From contig CAYYRE010000121.1 of assembly GCA_964473895.1 (NCBI GenBank), positions 1-9,450 of the forward strand: a stretch of 9,450 nt of DNA, in the 5' to 3' direction. Shown piece after piece: positions 1 through 7,398 of the stretch; positions within the stretch are counted from its first letter, which is position 1; each line of letters starts with the position of its first letter. The notes beneath the pieces were generated by a model, which saw only the letters and a list, made by a program, of their open reading frames with translations, searched no databases and was not told the origin of the DNA. The DNA is from Sulfidibacterium sp964473895. Its GTDB lineage: Bacteria; Bacteroidota; Bacteroidia; Bacteroidales; F082. A program made the position numbers and the translations under genes.

Positions 1-59
1 CCGGAAACTTGGAAAAAGTCGTCAGCGGTGAAAAAATAGGGACGCTGGTACATTCCTAA
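1..59 (+). CDS. pyrH: C-terminal end of a UMP kinase-like protein (partial)
   Basis: The frame starting at position 3 reads GNLEKVVSGEKIGTLVHS and stops with TAA at 57-59. The two bases before it (CC) allow a proline, alanine, threonine or serine codon. The pattern PGNLxxVVxGExIGTLV matches how bacterial UMP kinases (UMP + ATP to UDP + ADP, pyrimidine nucleotide synthesis, cytosolic hexamer) end, for example the E. coli PyrH tail with PGALRRVVMGEKEGTL. Only 18 residues are visible, so the assignment rests on this tail alone. The gene runs towards the minus-strand pseudouridine synthase gene and ends 26 bases before that gene's stop codon. Confidence 0.62.
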   Translation, partial: GNLEKVVSGEKIGTLVHS

Positions 60-72
60 TTGTCCCGGACAA
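60..72. other. Short palindrome between two convergent genes
   Basis: TTGTCC and GGACAA flank a single C, giving a perfect 6-base inverted repeat in the 26-base gap between the pyrH-like stop and the pseudouridine synthase stop. On the plus strand it is followed by an A-rich run rather than T residues. On the minus strand a T-rich run lies before it. It is therefore not a canonical intrinsic terminator for either gene. It could still block or stabilise transcript ends, but that is a guess. Confidence 0.25.
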
Positions 73-85
73 AAACAAAAAAGTC

Positions 86-1126
86 TTAGCTTTCGCGTTG
101 GGCCGCATAAGCCCTCCATTTGTCGATCACCGTTTGCATGTCTTCAGGAAGTGCCGAGGAAAAACGCAACGTTTCTCCCGTGGCAGGATGCACAAAACCA
201 AGCGTCATGGCATGCAGCGCCTGGCGGGGTAACAGCTTAAAACAATTTTTAACAAATTGTTTGTATTTTGTAAAAGTGGTGCCTTTCAGTATCATATCGC
301 CACCGTAACGGGCATCGTTAAACAAAGGGTGCCCCAGATACCGGAAATGTGCCCTGATTTGATGTGTCCTTCCCGTTTCCAAACGGCATTCCACCAAGGT
401 AACATACCCCAGAGGCTCTACCACACGAAAATGGGTAACGGCCGGTTTGCCGTACGAACCATCCGGAAAAACGGTCATCTGACGGCGGTCTTTGGGATGG
501 CGGCCAATATTTCCCTCAATGGTTCCTTCTTTCTCATCAAAATCGCCCCATACCAGCGCCTGATATTTCCGTTCCACCGTATGATCAAAAAACTGCTTGG
601 CCAGTTTTGTCTGGGCCACTTCGTTCTTTGCCACCAACAACAACCCGCTGGTGTCTTTGTCGATCCGGTGCACCAAATAGCCAAAACCGTTTTCCACATC
701 CTTTGCTCCTTTTTTACGAAAGTAACCGGCAAGTGCATTCAACAAGGTACCGTTGTAATTGGCATGCGCCGGGTGGACCACCATACCGGCCGGTTTGTTC
801 ACCACGATGACATCACGGTCTTCGTACACCACTTCCAACGGAATCTCTTCGGGCACAATCTCGGTATCGCGCGGAGGATGCGAAAGGACCACCGAAATAA
901 TATCGCCCGGCCTGACTTTGTAATTGGATTTCACCGGCTTGTCATTCACCAAAATAGTCCCTGCCTTAGCCGCCGTTTGTATCTTATTGCGCGAAACATT
1001 GATGATCCGGTTGAACAAAAACTTATCAATACGCAGGGCCTCTTGTCCGGGGTCAACCACAATCCGGTGATGTTCATATAATTCCTGGCCGTCTTCGGTT
1101 ACAAGATAAGGCGTTTTGTTTTCCAT
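86..1126 (-). CDS. rluD: RluD-type 23S rRNA pseudouridine synthase (RluA family)
   Basis: This 346-residue protein isomerises specific uridines to pseudouridine in large-subunit rRNA. An S4-like RNA-binding domain occupies about residues 28-85 (LRIDKFLFNR, then SRNKIQTAAKAGTILVNDK). The catalytic RluA domain follows from about residue 100. Visible motifs are NKPAGMVVHPA (110-120), HRIDKDTSG (153-161, with predicted catalytic Asp156) and TGRTHQIRAH (251-260). The length is normal for RluD-like enzymes. It is the last gene of a three-gene minus-strand operon: its ATG lies 2 bases after the stop of the T9SS protein gene, so translation is probably coupled. The family is very secure. The exact target sites are inferred from the S4 domain and the RluD-like motifs, and an RluC-like role cannot be excluded. 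Confidence 0.93.
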   Translation of the reverse strand: MENKTPYLVTEDGQELYEHHRIVVDPGQEALRIDKFLFNRIINVSRNKIQTAAKAGTILVNDKPVKSNYKVRPGDIISVVLSHPPRDTEIVPEEIPLEVVYEDRDVIVVNKPAGMVVHPAHANYNGTLLNALAGYFRKKGAKDVENGFGYLVHRIDKDTSGLLLVAKNEVAQTKLAKQFFDHTVERKYQALVWGDFDEKEGTIEGNIGRHPKDRRQMTVFPDGSYGKPAVTHFRVVEPLGYVTLVECRLETGRTHQIRAHFRYLGHPLFNDARYGGDMILKGTTFTKYKQFVKNCFKLLPRQALHAMTLGFVHPATGETLRFSSALPEDMQTVIDKWRAYAAQRES

Positions 1127-1128
1127 CC

Positions 1129-3255
1129 TTAGTGTTTTACAATAAATTTTACCGTGTATGCCTGCTGCCCCAAACGAAGCCGTAAAAGATACAGACCATT
1201 TTGTAACATACCGGTATTCAAGCTATTTTGCACCATCTCTTTCCGCAAAACAAGCCGTCCCATCAAATCGTACACTGCTACCGTGGCCGGATGTTGTCCG
1301 GTGATCGAGATACCCGAAACAAACAGGCGGGTATTGGCCGGATTGGGGTATAATGTCAACCGCGGGGCTTGTTTCTTTTTTTGCGATGACATGCCGAGAA
1401 TCATATCCTGCCCCACCACCGGACGCAAAAGCAAAGCACCGTGAAAAGCCGTTTGAAACCATCCCCCATCGGCAAAATAAAAAATATTTTGCGAGGCATC
1501 GTGATTGGCATCAAACCCGACGTTCAGGCTTTGGTCCTGTTGGCGGTAGCCCACATAAACAGTACCGGAAACGAGCAACGCCGTATCCAGTTTGTACGTT
1601 GTAAAAGGATAAAGCCCCTCTTCCACCTGCACTTTTTGATTATCCTGCCGGTAAATCACTTCACCGGGTTTCCCGTTATTGTCGCGCCAAACCATGAGGT
1701 CAAAAAACGGCAAAGGTCTTCCGGCGGTTTGATTAAAATAGATTCGCACGGCCCGCAGGGTATCCGGTACTTTCAGCCGGAAGCGGCAGGCCAGTTCGGC
1801 ACCGGCCGGTTCTAAAGTATAACCCAATTCGGGGGTTCCATCATCATAGGCATATTCGTTATAAAAACCCTGACGGTAAACCATGGAATCTACCAACGGC
1901 GGAGAAACCGACGAATCGCTGATATAATGTTTGATTAAATAGGAAGTAGTATCGCGGTCGTAATCCAGCGAAAAAAGGCTGTTGACCGGCGGGCAGGCCT
2001 GCGCCGCACCGCAAGAACCATTGCATTGTTGAAAACCCACGGCATAAAACGGCGACAAAGGACAATTCCCGCCATCATAACCATACGAAAACGAACCGTT
2101 TACCTGACTAACTTTGTAATAATAATGAATAGTATGTTGTTCCTTGTCAAGATTGGCAATATACACCTGAAAACCGGGTCGCAACGAGTTGGTCGGATCA
2201 GAACGGTATTGCCGGTAAGGCATTTCGGTATAGGTTTTTAAGAAAATAGGGTTCGTACCCGAAAAAACAATGGCACGATGGGTGGTATCACCGGCCGACC
2301 TTCCACGGTTTAAATAAACATAATCCAGATTCCATTCATCCACATTGCTTTGCCAGCTCGGGTTTATGCTGTTGGCAATGCTGGCGTAATTATAAAAACG
2401 AAACTGAAAACCTTTGAAAAAGAAACCGGCATCACGCAACGGTACCATGACCTGCACAAAATCCTTCCCATATTTTTTTTGAAAATCCTTCAACGACATC
2501 CCCGGAACTTTCCACACCGTTTTCCATACCGTTTCGGGAACAAACACCGAATCGCAAGGGAACAGCAAGCTGTCGTCCCAAACCAGTGTCCGGTAATTGA
2601 CCAAATAAAAGTTGGTATCGCAGGGCGGCTGGGCATGCAAGGTATCGCCGGGGTGCAAAGTATCCTGCGGACCATTTAAAAACAAATTGGCAGAAACCCA
2701 AACCGAATCGATATGCGAAAAAACCGTATCCCCCGTTCGCTTGCGAAAAGCCAGCACCAACGAATCGCCCTCTTCCGGCGCATCTCCCATTCCTTGCGGT
2801 TGATAATAAAAGCTGAGGTAAACCGAATCGGCAGGAGACAGTTTTTGTGCCAAAGGCAAAAAAACCGAATCCATCCGCAGGGGTTGCGATGTTAACCGGT
2901 CGGCAATAAAAGGAACCGTTTTGGCATCCGGATAAATATTACCGGTTGAATCCAACGCATCAAATGTGGCAACACCCTGATCGGGTGGCAAATAACAAAA
3001 ACTGTTGTTCACAAAAACCGACTGATCCACCCATTGCCGGGCATCGGGATAAATCCGCGAGTTCCTAAAATTTTCAAAAAAAGGCAAAGCCAACAAAGCC
3101 CTTTTTCCGGCAGCCTTAAAAACCGGTTTGTTTTTTAAAGCGATATAAGCCTGCTGCACCACGCGATTGGAGGGTAAACCAGTAAGCCGCTCCTGTGCAT
3201 GTACTACCGGCCAGGCAGCCAACCAAAGAAACAGTATGACCCAACGCCTGATCAT
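1129..3255 (-). CDS. T9SS type A sorting domain-containing secreted protein
   Basis: This 708-residue protein is predicted to cross the inner membrane by Sec and the outer membrane by the type IX secretion system. Residues 1-20 form a clear signal peptide (two arginines, a hydrophobic core, then VVHA before Gln21). Residues 633-708 match the T9SS type A C-terminal domain: LTLYPNPANTRLFV, then VAVYDLMGRLVLRK and LNTGMLQNGLYLLRL. The middle is rich in aromatic, Asp and Thr residues and contains a section typical of large Bacteroidota exported proteins (FQFRFYNYASI, then WNLDYVYLNRG). No catalytic domain is recognised, so its extracellular job is unknown. Its ATG overlaps the stop of the upstream PASTA gene by four bases (ATGA), and the next gene begins 2 bases after its TAA stop. 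It is therefore the middle gene of an operon. Confidence 0.9.
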   Translation of the reverse strand: MIRRWVILFLWLAAWPVVHAQERLTGLPSNRVVQQAYIALKNKPVFKAAGKRALLALPFFENFRNSRIYPDARQWVDQSVFVNNSFCYLPPDQGVATFDALDSTGNIYPDAKTVPFIADRLTSQPLRMDSVFLPLAQKLSPADSVYLSFYYQPQGMGDAPEEGDSLVLAFRKRTGDTVFSHIDSVWVSANLFLNGPQDTLHPGDTLHAQPPCDTNFYLVNYRTLVWDDSLLFPCDSVFVPETVWKTVWKVPGMSLKDFQKKYGKDFVQVMVPLRDAGFFFKGFQFRFYNYASIANSINPSWQSNVDEWNLDYVYLNRGRSAGDTTHRAIVFSGTNPIFLKTYTEMPYRQYRSDPTNSLRPGFQVYIANLDKEQHTIHYYYKVSQVNGSFSYGYDGGNCPLSPFYAVGFQQCNGSCGAAQACPPVNSLFSLDYDRDTTSYLIKHYISDSSVSPPLVDSMVYRQGFYNEYAYDDGTPELGYTLEPAGAELACRFRLKVPDTLRAVRIYFNQTAGRPLPFFDLMVWRDNNGKPGEVIYRQDNQKVQVEEGLYPFTTYKLDTALLVSGTVYVGYRQQDQSLNVGFDANHDASQNIFYFADGGWFQTAFHGALLLRPVVGQDMILGMSSQKKKQAPRLTLYPNPANTRLFVSGISITGQHPATVAVYDLMGRLVLRKEMVQNSLNTGMLQNGLYLLRLRLGQQAYTVKFIVKH

Positions 3256-4121
3256 GGTGCGTGTGTTTGAAGTGTAGAAACCGTATCCTGGTTTACCTGC
3301 AGCGAATCTGTTGCCGTAGTATCCGACAGCATCTGCTGAATATAACTTTTAAAATCGAAGTTCTCGTCCGAACGGTACCAGATATCCACCGGCGCTCCCA
3401 TTTCAAGCAAGGTACGGCTTCGATAGGTCGGTTCGGTTTTAAAAACCCGTGCATGTACCGTATCCTCACCATCCAAAAAGTACTCTTTTCCCACATTCAG
3501 TGAAGCATAGTGCAAGGCATTGTGTGCCTGTGTCCTTTTCTCCCCTATAATAAAAGGAAGAGGAACCGGGGTCGGATGGTTTCCTTTACCCACCACCAGA
3601 CCAATGGCCGTTCCTTTCGGAATCTCGGTACCAGATTCGATGGGTTCGCCGTTGATCAACTGGTCGATCACCGCATTTTTGGCAAAATAATCCACATATT
3701 GTAAGTTCTGTACCCGTAATCCTTTCCCTTCGAGCAGGACAAGTGCCTGACGCAAGGAGAGGTTTCGCAAGTCGGGCATCTCCACCATTTCGGGGGTTTT
3801 TGCCACAATGGTCAGATAAATGTGGCGCCCTTGCTTGACTTTGGCTCCCGGCAAAGGATTTTGCATCACCACCGACCCGGGTGCACGATGTACATCATAT
3901 ATCGAATCGATGATCAACAGGTCAAAATACCGTTGATAACCCTTCTGCTCGAGCTCCGGCAATGTTTTACCACTAAAATCCGGAACAAGATACACCTGTC
4001 CGTGACGGGTAAAAACATCCAAAAACTTAAAAATACCCCAAATCAAAACCAGCGTTAAAACAATGGAAATCAGAAAATGAAGGTAAAATTTCTTTTGTCC
4101 CAAAAAATAGAAAAAACCCAT
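3252..4121 (-). CDS. Membrane-anchored PASTA-domain protein
   Basis: This is a 289-residue bitopic membrane protein. A short cytoplasmic tail (MGFFYFLGQKK) precedes one membrane segment at about residues 13-34, and three PASTA repeats follow at about 42-107, 112-178 and 184-250. Repeat cues are VPDFSGKTLPELEQKG, then MPDLRNLSLRQALVLLEGKG, each followed by a PxPGAxVKxG- or IPKGTAI-like turn. A Ser/Thr/Asp-rich tail ends the protein. PASTA domains bind peptidoglycan or muropeptides in PBPs and Ser/Thr kinases; no kinase or transpeptidase domain is present here, which is usual for Bacteroidota homologues. The open frame extends upstream to 4946, but that part lies antisense to ddl and is dismissed. 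The ATG at 4121 immediately precedes the membrane segment. It is the first gene of the operon and divergent from ddl, which fits a cell-wall theme. Confidence 0.88.
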   Translation of the reverse strand: MGFFYFLGQKKFYLHFLISIVLTLVLIWGIFKFLDVFTRHGQVYLVPDFSGKTLPELEQKGYQRYFDLLIIDSIYDVHRAPGSVVMQNPLPGAKVKQGRHIYLTIVAKTPEMVEMPDLRNLSLRQALVLLEGKGLRVQNLQYVDYFAKNAVIDQLINGEPIESGTEIPKGTAIGLVVGKGNHPTPVPLPFIIGEKRTQAHNALHYASLNVGKEYFLDGEDTVHARVFKTEPTYRSRTLLEMGAPVDIWYRSDENFDFKSYIQQMLSDTTATDSLQVNQDTVSTLQTHAP

Positions 4122-4166
4122 GTTTGATTTTTTAACCGAAATATGCGTTTCAATGGCTTTAAACTT

Positions 4167-4174
4167 TAACTTTG
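4167..4174 (+). promoter_or_regulatory. Predicted -7 box for ddl
   Basis: TAACTTTG is an exact match to the Bacteroidota -7 consensus TAnnTTTG. I see no good -33 TTTG at the usual distance, so the assignment is weaker than for the opposite strand. A start near 4178-4182 would leave a 5' leader of about 95 bases before the ddl ATG at 4275. It lies inside the predicted 5' leader of the divergent operon. Confidence 0.4.
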
Positions 4175-4203
4175 TTGTGCCATTTTTATTGTATAACTGG
4201 CGA

Positions 4204-4235
4204 CAAAGGTAAAAATTATTGGCAAGGAAAACGAA
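4204..4235 (-). promoter_or_regulatory. Predicted promoter of the PASTA-T9SS-rluD operon
   Basis: On the minus strand TACCTTTG (4211 to 4204) matches the Bacteroidota -7 consensus TAnnTTTG exactly. TTCG (4235 to 4232), one mismatch from the -33 box TTTG, lies 20 bases upstream, which is normal spacing. Transcription should begin near 4197-4200, giving a leader of about 75-80 bases before the ATG at 4121. It is predicted from motif match only. Confidence 0.5.
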
Positions 4236-4274
4236 GAAATTCCTGCCGGTTACAAAAACAGAAAACACTTCACC

Positions 4275-5249
4275 ATGAAAAACATAGCCGTAGTCTGTGG
4301 AGGCCATTCGGGAGAATTCGAGATTTCCATGGCCAGCGGGAAAATTGCCTGCCAACACATTGACCGCCAAAAATACACACCCTGGCTCATTGTCATTGAA
4401 AAACAAAACTGGTACCACCTTTCGGAAAGCGGGGAAAAATTTCCGGTGAACAAAAGCAACTTTTCCCTTGCCATGAAAGGACAAACCATTCGCTTTGACG
4501 GAGTGTTCAATGCCATTCACGGCACCCCCGGTGAAGATGGTAAGCTTCAGGGATACTTCGACCTGCTCAACATCCCTTACACTTCCTGCGGTGTGGACAT
4601 CTCTGCGTTGAGTTTTAACAAATTTTTGTGTAACCGTTTTATCCGCTCCTTTGGCATTCAGGTGGCCGCTTCTTTTTCCTTTTTGCGTGGCGAAACCATT
4701 GATAAAGAAAAAGTTATTCGAGAATTGAGATTGCCACTCTTTATCAAACCTTCGGCCAGCGGCTCCAGTGTCGGTGTCTCCAAAGTAAACCGGCCCGAAG
4801 ATTTTGAACCGGCTGTGGAAGAAGCCTTCCGGACCGACCGGCGTATCCTCATCGAAGAAGCCCTCCTGGGCCGCGAACTGGCTTGCGGCTTGATGAAAAA
4901 AGGCAACGAATTGCTGGTCTTCCCCATCACCGAAATCATTACGCAAAGCGACTTTTTCGACTACGAAGCAAAATATTCCGACGGCAAAACCCGTGAAATC
5001 ACCCCGGCTCCCTTACCGGAAGAAACCGAGACCGACATCAAAACACTTTCGGCCATGCTTTACCGCCAAATGGATTGCAACGGTTTTGTACGCTTCGACT
5101 ATATCCTCACCGAAACCGGACTCTATTTCCTGGAACTGAACTCCATTCCCGGCATGTCCGAACACAGCCTTATCCCCCAGCAGGCAGAAGCTTTCGGCCT
5201 TACACTGAAAGAGCTGTTTACCTGGACGGTGGACAATCTGTTTTTATAA
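4275..5249 (+). CDS. ddl: D-alanine--D-alanine ligase
   Basis: This 324-residue cytosolic enzyme joins two D-alanines using ATP to make the D-Ala-D-Ala end of the peptidoglycan stem. The N-terminal substrate domain carries CGGHSGEFEIS (8-18, with Glu14 at the substrate-binding glutamate position) and IHGTPGEDGKLQG (81-93). The ATP-grasp domain shows FIKPSASGSSVGVSK (156-170, with Lys158 contacting ATP), ILIEEALLGRELACG (191-205), FVRFDY (Asp275) and FLELNSIPGMSEHS (285-298). Asp275, Glu287 and Asn289 are the predicted magnesium ligands. The length is normal and all key motifs are intact. The ATG at 4275 is preceded by an A-rich leader without a strong Shine-Dalgarno. It is transcribed alone and is divergent from the PASTA operon. 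Its 3' side carries the 15-bp repeat array and hairpin. Confidence 0.96.
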   Translation: MKNIAVVCGGHSGEFEISMASGKIACQHIDRQKYTPWLIVIEKQNWYHLSESGEKFPVNKSNFSLAMKGQTIRFDGVFNAIHGTPGEDGKLQGYFDLLNIPYTSCGVDISALSFNKFLCNRFIRSFGIQVAASFSFLRGETIDKEKVIRELRLPLFIKPSASGSSVGVSKVNRPEDFEPAVEEAFRTDRRILIEEALLGRELACGLMKKGNELLVFPITEIITQSDFFDYEAKYSDGKTREITPAPLPEETETDIKTLSAMLYRQMDCNGFVRFDYILTETGLYFLELNSIPGMSEHSLIPQQAEAFGLTLKELFTWTVDNLFL

Positions 5250-5265
5250 CCCTTTCCGGACTTCC

Positions 5266-5375
5266 CCGTTTCAACCATCATTGTTTCAGACATTACCGTT
5301 TCCCGGATTGCCGTTTTAGCCATCACTGCTTCAGGCGTCTCCGTTTCAGGCGTCTACTCTCCGTTTCAGGCGTCT
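5266..5375. repeat. Degenerate tandem array of 15-bp units
   Basis: Starting 17 bases after the ddl stop, units begin exactly every 15 bases at 5266, 5281, 5296, 5311, 5326 and 5341. After five extra bases (ACTCT) a seventh begins at 5361. The consensus is about CCGTTTCAGCCATCA. Units 1 and 4 share 13 of 15 bases, and units 6 and 7 are identical (CCGTTTCAGGCGTCT). Unit 5 shares the GGCGTCT tail of units 6 and 7. Units become more alike towards the 3' end, as expected if the array grew by duplication at that end. Because 15 is a multiple of three, both strands stay open in some frames with a five-residue period. Nothing else supports coding, so I treat it as an intergenic minisatellite. The whole gap is 5250-5546, and its remaining part (5391-5546) is AT-rich with no clear feature beyond weak promoter-like T-rich stretches. 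Confidence 0.75.
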
Positions 5376-5385
5376 TCGCCTGAAA
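5364..5385 (+). terminator. Perfect 9-bp hairpin at the end of the 15-bp array, possible ddl transcript end
   Basis: TTTCAGGCG (5364-5372) and CGCCTGAAA (5377-5385) form a perfect 9-bp stem with a four-base loop, TCTT. The left arm is the core of the last 15-bp unit, so the right arm is an inverted copy of that core. No T run follows on either strand, so it is not a textbook intrinsic terminator. It may end or protect the 3' end of the ddl message. The structure is certain; the role is inferred. Confidence 0.4.
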
Positions 5386-5546
5386 TAATCAAAAAACAAT
5401 CCGGAACAACATACTGTTTTACAATACCTTAACCCCACTACCAACTATCCCTGACGAAAACAGTGAATAAAATTCACACCACATCAATATGTTTTGTATT
5501 AAATTTTCCTTTTATTTGTCCTTTGGTAAACAAGCAAAAAAGCATT

Positions 5547-6632
5547 ATGAAACAGCGTTATTCCATTGTGAAGGGAACAGGGAAATATATTCCCACCCAA
5601 ATTGTACGGAACGAAGATTTCCTGGACCACAAATTTTATGATGAAAAAGGGGAGAAATTTGAAACCGATACCCGCGAAATCGTTGAAAAATTTGTCAATA
5701 TTACCGGGATTCGCGAACGCCGCTATGTAACGGATGATTTGGTAGCCTCCGACATGGGCTATTTTGCTGCCAAAGACGCTTTGGAATCTTCAGGTATTGA
5801 CCCCGAAAGCCTCGATTACATCATCTTTGCCCACAACTTCGGCGATGTACCGGCACACAACCGTCACACCGATTTGGTTCCGGCACTCGCTTCCCGTGTA
5901 AAACATAAACTGGGGATAAAAAACCCGCGAACAGTGGCTTACGACCTGCCTTTCGGATGCCCCGGATGGGTACAGGGCATGATCCATGCCAATTATTTTA
6001 TCCGTTCCGGTGATGCCTCACGTGCTTTGATCATTGGTGCCGATACCCTGTCGCGCATTTGTGACCCGCACGACCGCGACAGCATGATTTATGCCGATGG
6101 CGCCGGAGCTACCATTGTGGAAGCCTATGAAAGTGACGAACCGGTAGGCATCCTTTCGCACGTTACCCGTTCCGACACCCTGGAACACGCCTTTGAACTC
6201 TGGATGGATAAATCGTATGACCCCAAATATACCGGCAACGAAGTCTACCTGAAAATGTACGGCCGCAAACTTTATAACTATGCACTGACCCATGTACCCT
6301 CTACGGTAAAAGAAAGCATCGATAAGGCAGGCCTCGACATACATGATATCCAAAAAATCCTGATACACCAGGCCAACGAAAAAATGGACGAAGCTATCAT
6401 CACCCGGCTTTTCAGACTCTACGGTATGAAAAGCTACCCCAAAGAATTGGTCCCCATGACCATTTCCTGGCTGGGCAACAGCTCCGTGGCCACCGTACCG
6501 ACCCTGCTCGACATCCTCCTGAAAAACGAAATGGAAGGACAAGAACTCCATCCGGGCGACCACATCGTTTTTGCTTCCGTTGGCGCCGGATTGAACATCA
6601 ACTCCATCGTTTATAAGTTTCCCGAAAAATAA
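5547..6632 (+). CDS. 3-oxoacyl-ACP synthase III family protein (FabH-like)
   Basis: This 361-residue thiolase-fold condensing enzyme is predicted to join an acyl-CoA or acyl starter to malonyl-ACP or a similar extender in the cytosol. The triad of KAS III enzymes is intact: Cys138 in DLPFGCPGWVQG, His274 in ILIHQANEKM and Asn311 in LGNSSVATVPTLLD. FASVGAGLNINSIVYKF forms the usual C-terminal glycine loop. It is about 30-40 residues longer than E. coli FabH, mainly through an N-terminal insertion around residues 28-50. A GTG at 5463 would add 28 hydrophobic residues, but the ATG at 5547 begins the family's N-terminus (YSIVKGTGKYIPTQIV) and is preferred. No fatty-acid or polyketide genes lie nearby, so whether it initiates fatty acids or makes a specialised lipid is unresolved. 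It converges with ung, with 13 bases between the two stops. Confidence 0.9.
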   Translation: MKQRYSIVKGTGKYIPTQIVRNEDFLDHKFYDEKGEKFETDTREIVEKFVNITGIRERRYVTDDLVASDMGYFAAKDALESSGIDPESLDYIIFAHNFGDVPAHNRHTDLVPALASRVKHKLGIKNPRTVAYDLPFGCPGWVQGMIHANYFIRSGDASRALIIGADTLSRICDPHDRDSMIYADGAGATIVEAYESDEPVGILSHVTRSDTLEHAFELWMDKSYDPKYTGNEVYLKMYGRKLYNYALTHVPSTVKESIDKAGLDIHDIQKILIHQANEKMDEAIITRLFRLYGMKSYPKELVPMTISWLGNSSVATVPTLLDILLKNEMEGQELHPGDHIVFASVGAGLNINSIVYKFPEK

Positions 6633-6645
6633 GCACTGGCAGCGA

Positions 6646-7362
6646 TTACAACATCTCCGCACCGGGCGAAACAACCACCGGTCCCGCCGGGTTCCAGTCG
6701 ATTTCGCCCATGCCGTTACGGCGCAGGATGTCATTGGTCTTCGAAAAATGACGGCAGCCGAAAAACCCTCTGTTGGCCGAAAATGGCGAAGGGTGCGGCG
6801 CTTTCAGCACGTAATGTTTCGAGGTGTCGATGAGCACCTCTTTTTCCTGCGCATATTTCCCCCAGAGCAAAAACACAATCCCCGCCCTCAAATCCGAAAC
6901 AGTACGGATCACCTCATCGGTAAACCGTTCCCAACCTTTGCCCTGATGCGAACCCGCCTCACCGGCCCGTACCGTCAGCGTAGCATTCAGCAACAACACC
7001 CCCTGTCGTGCCCACTTCTCCAAATTGCCCGTTTCCGGCACCGGGATACCCAGGTCGTCGTGCAACTCTTTGTAAATATTTTGTAACGAAGGCGGAATAC
7101 GCACCCCGTCAGGAACCGAAAAAGCCAATCCCTGGGCCTGTCCGGCACCGTGATACGGGTCCTGACCAATGATCACCACCCGTACAGCTGTCAGCGGGGT
7201 CAGGTTAAAAGCCGAAAAAATCAGCTTTCCCGGCGGATAAACCGTATGCCTTTTCACCTCTTCACGTAAAAACCGTTTTAACCCCTCAAAATATTCCGAC
7301 GCAAACTCTTCTTTCAAAGCCAATTGCCAACTCTCTTCAATATCCGGTGCCGCTTTTGCCAT
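6646..7362 (-). CDS. ung: Uracil-DNA glycosylase, family 1
   Basis: This 238-residue enzyme cuts uracil out of DNA and starts base-excision repair. Family 1 motifs are all present: VVIIGQDPYHG (62-72, with catalytic Asp68 as the water-activating residue), FSVPDGVRIPPSLQNIYKEL (81-100), GVLLLNATLTV (121-131, with Asn126 recognising uracil) and APHPSPFSANRGFFGCRHFS (188-207, with His190). The length is typical. A purine-rich GGAG stands five bases before the ATG at 7362, one of the few Shine-Dalgarno-like sites in the window. Its stop lies 13 bases from that of the convergent KAS III gene, with no clear terminator between them, so the two transcripts probably overlap as antisense pairs. Confidence 0.96.
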   Translation of the reverse strand: MAKAAPDIEESWQLALKEEFASEYFEGLKRFLREEVKRHTVYPPGKLIFSAFNLTPLTAVRVVIIGQDPYHGAGQAQGLAFSVPDGVRIPPSLQNIYKELHDDLGIPVPETGNLEKWARQGVLLLNATLTVRAGEAGSHQGKGWERFTDEVIRTVSDLRAGIVFLLWGKYAQEKEVLIDTSKHYVLKAPHPSPFSANRGFFGCRHFSKTNDILRRNGMGEIDWNPAGPVVVSPGAEML

Positions 7363-7398
7363 AGTTTCTCCGTTTTATACAATAAAATCACCAAAATC

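Noticed and set aside
257..1081. 274-codon plus-strand open frame opposite rluD
   Set aside because: It is the antisense shadow of a clearly conserved RluD protein, with low-complexity His/Arg/Phe composition and no domain.
4122..4946. Upstream 275-codon extension of the PASTA reading frame on the minus strand
   Set aside because: It lies wholly antisense to the intact ddl gene and its promoter gap, has no recognisable domain, and the true N-terminus with its membrane segment starts at 4121.
5266..5375. CRISPR array
   Set aside because: Units are 15 bp, directly tandem without spacers, and degenerate; no cas genes are present.
5075..5383. 102-codon plus-strand frame with a five-residue repeat at its end
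   Set aside because: It overlaps the ddl C-terminus in another frame, and the periodic tail is simply the 15-bp DNA repeat read as codons.
5463..5546. GTG start adding 28 residues to the KAS III protein, possibly a signal peptide
   Set aside because: KAS III enzymes are cytosolic, the region has the AT content of an intergenic leader, and the family N-terminus begins at the ATG at 5547.
6018..6734. 238-codon minus-strand open frame opposite the KAS III gene and crossing into ung
   Set aside because: It is antisense to conserved catalytic residues of KAS III and overlaps ung in another frame; no family resemblance.
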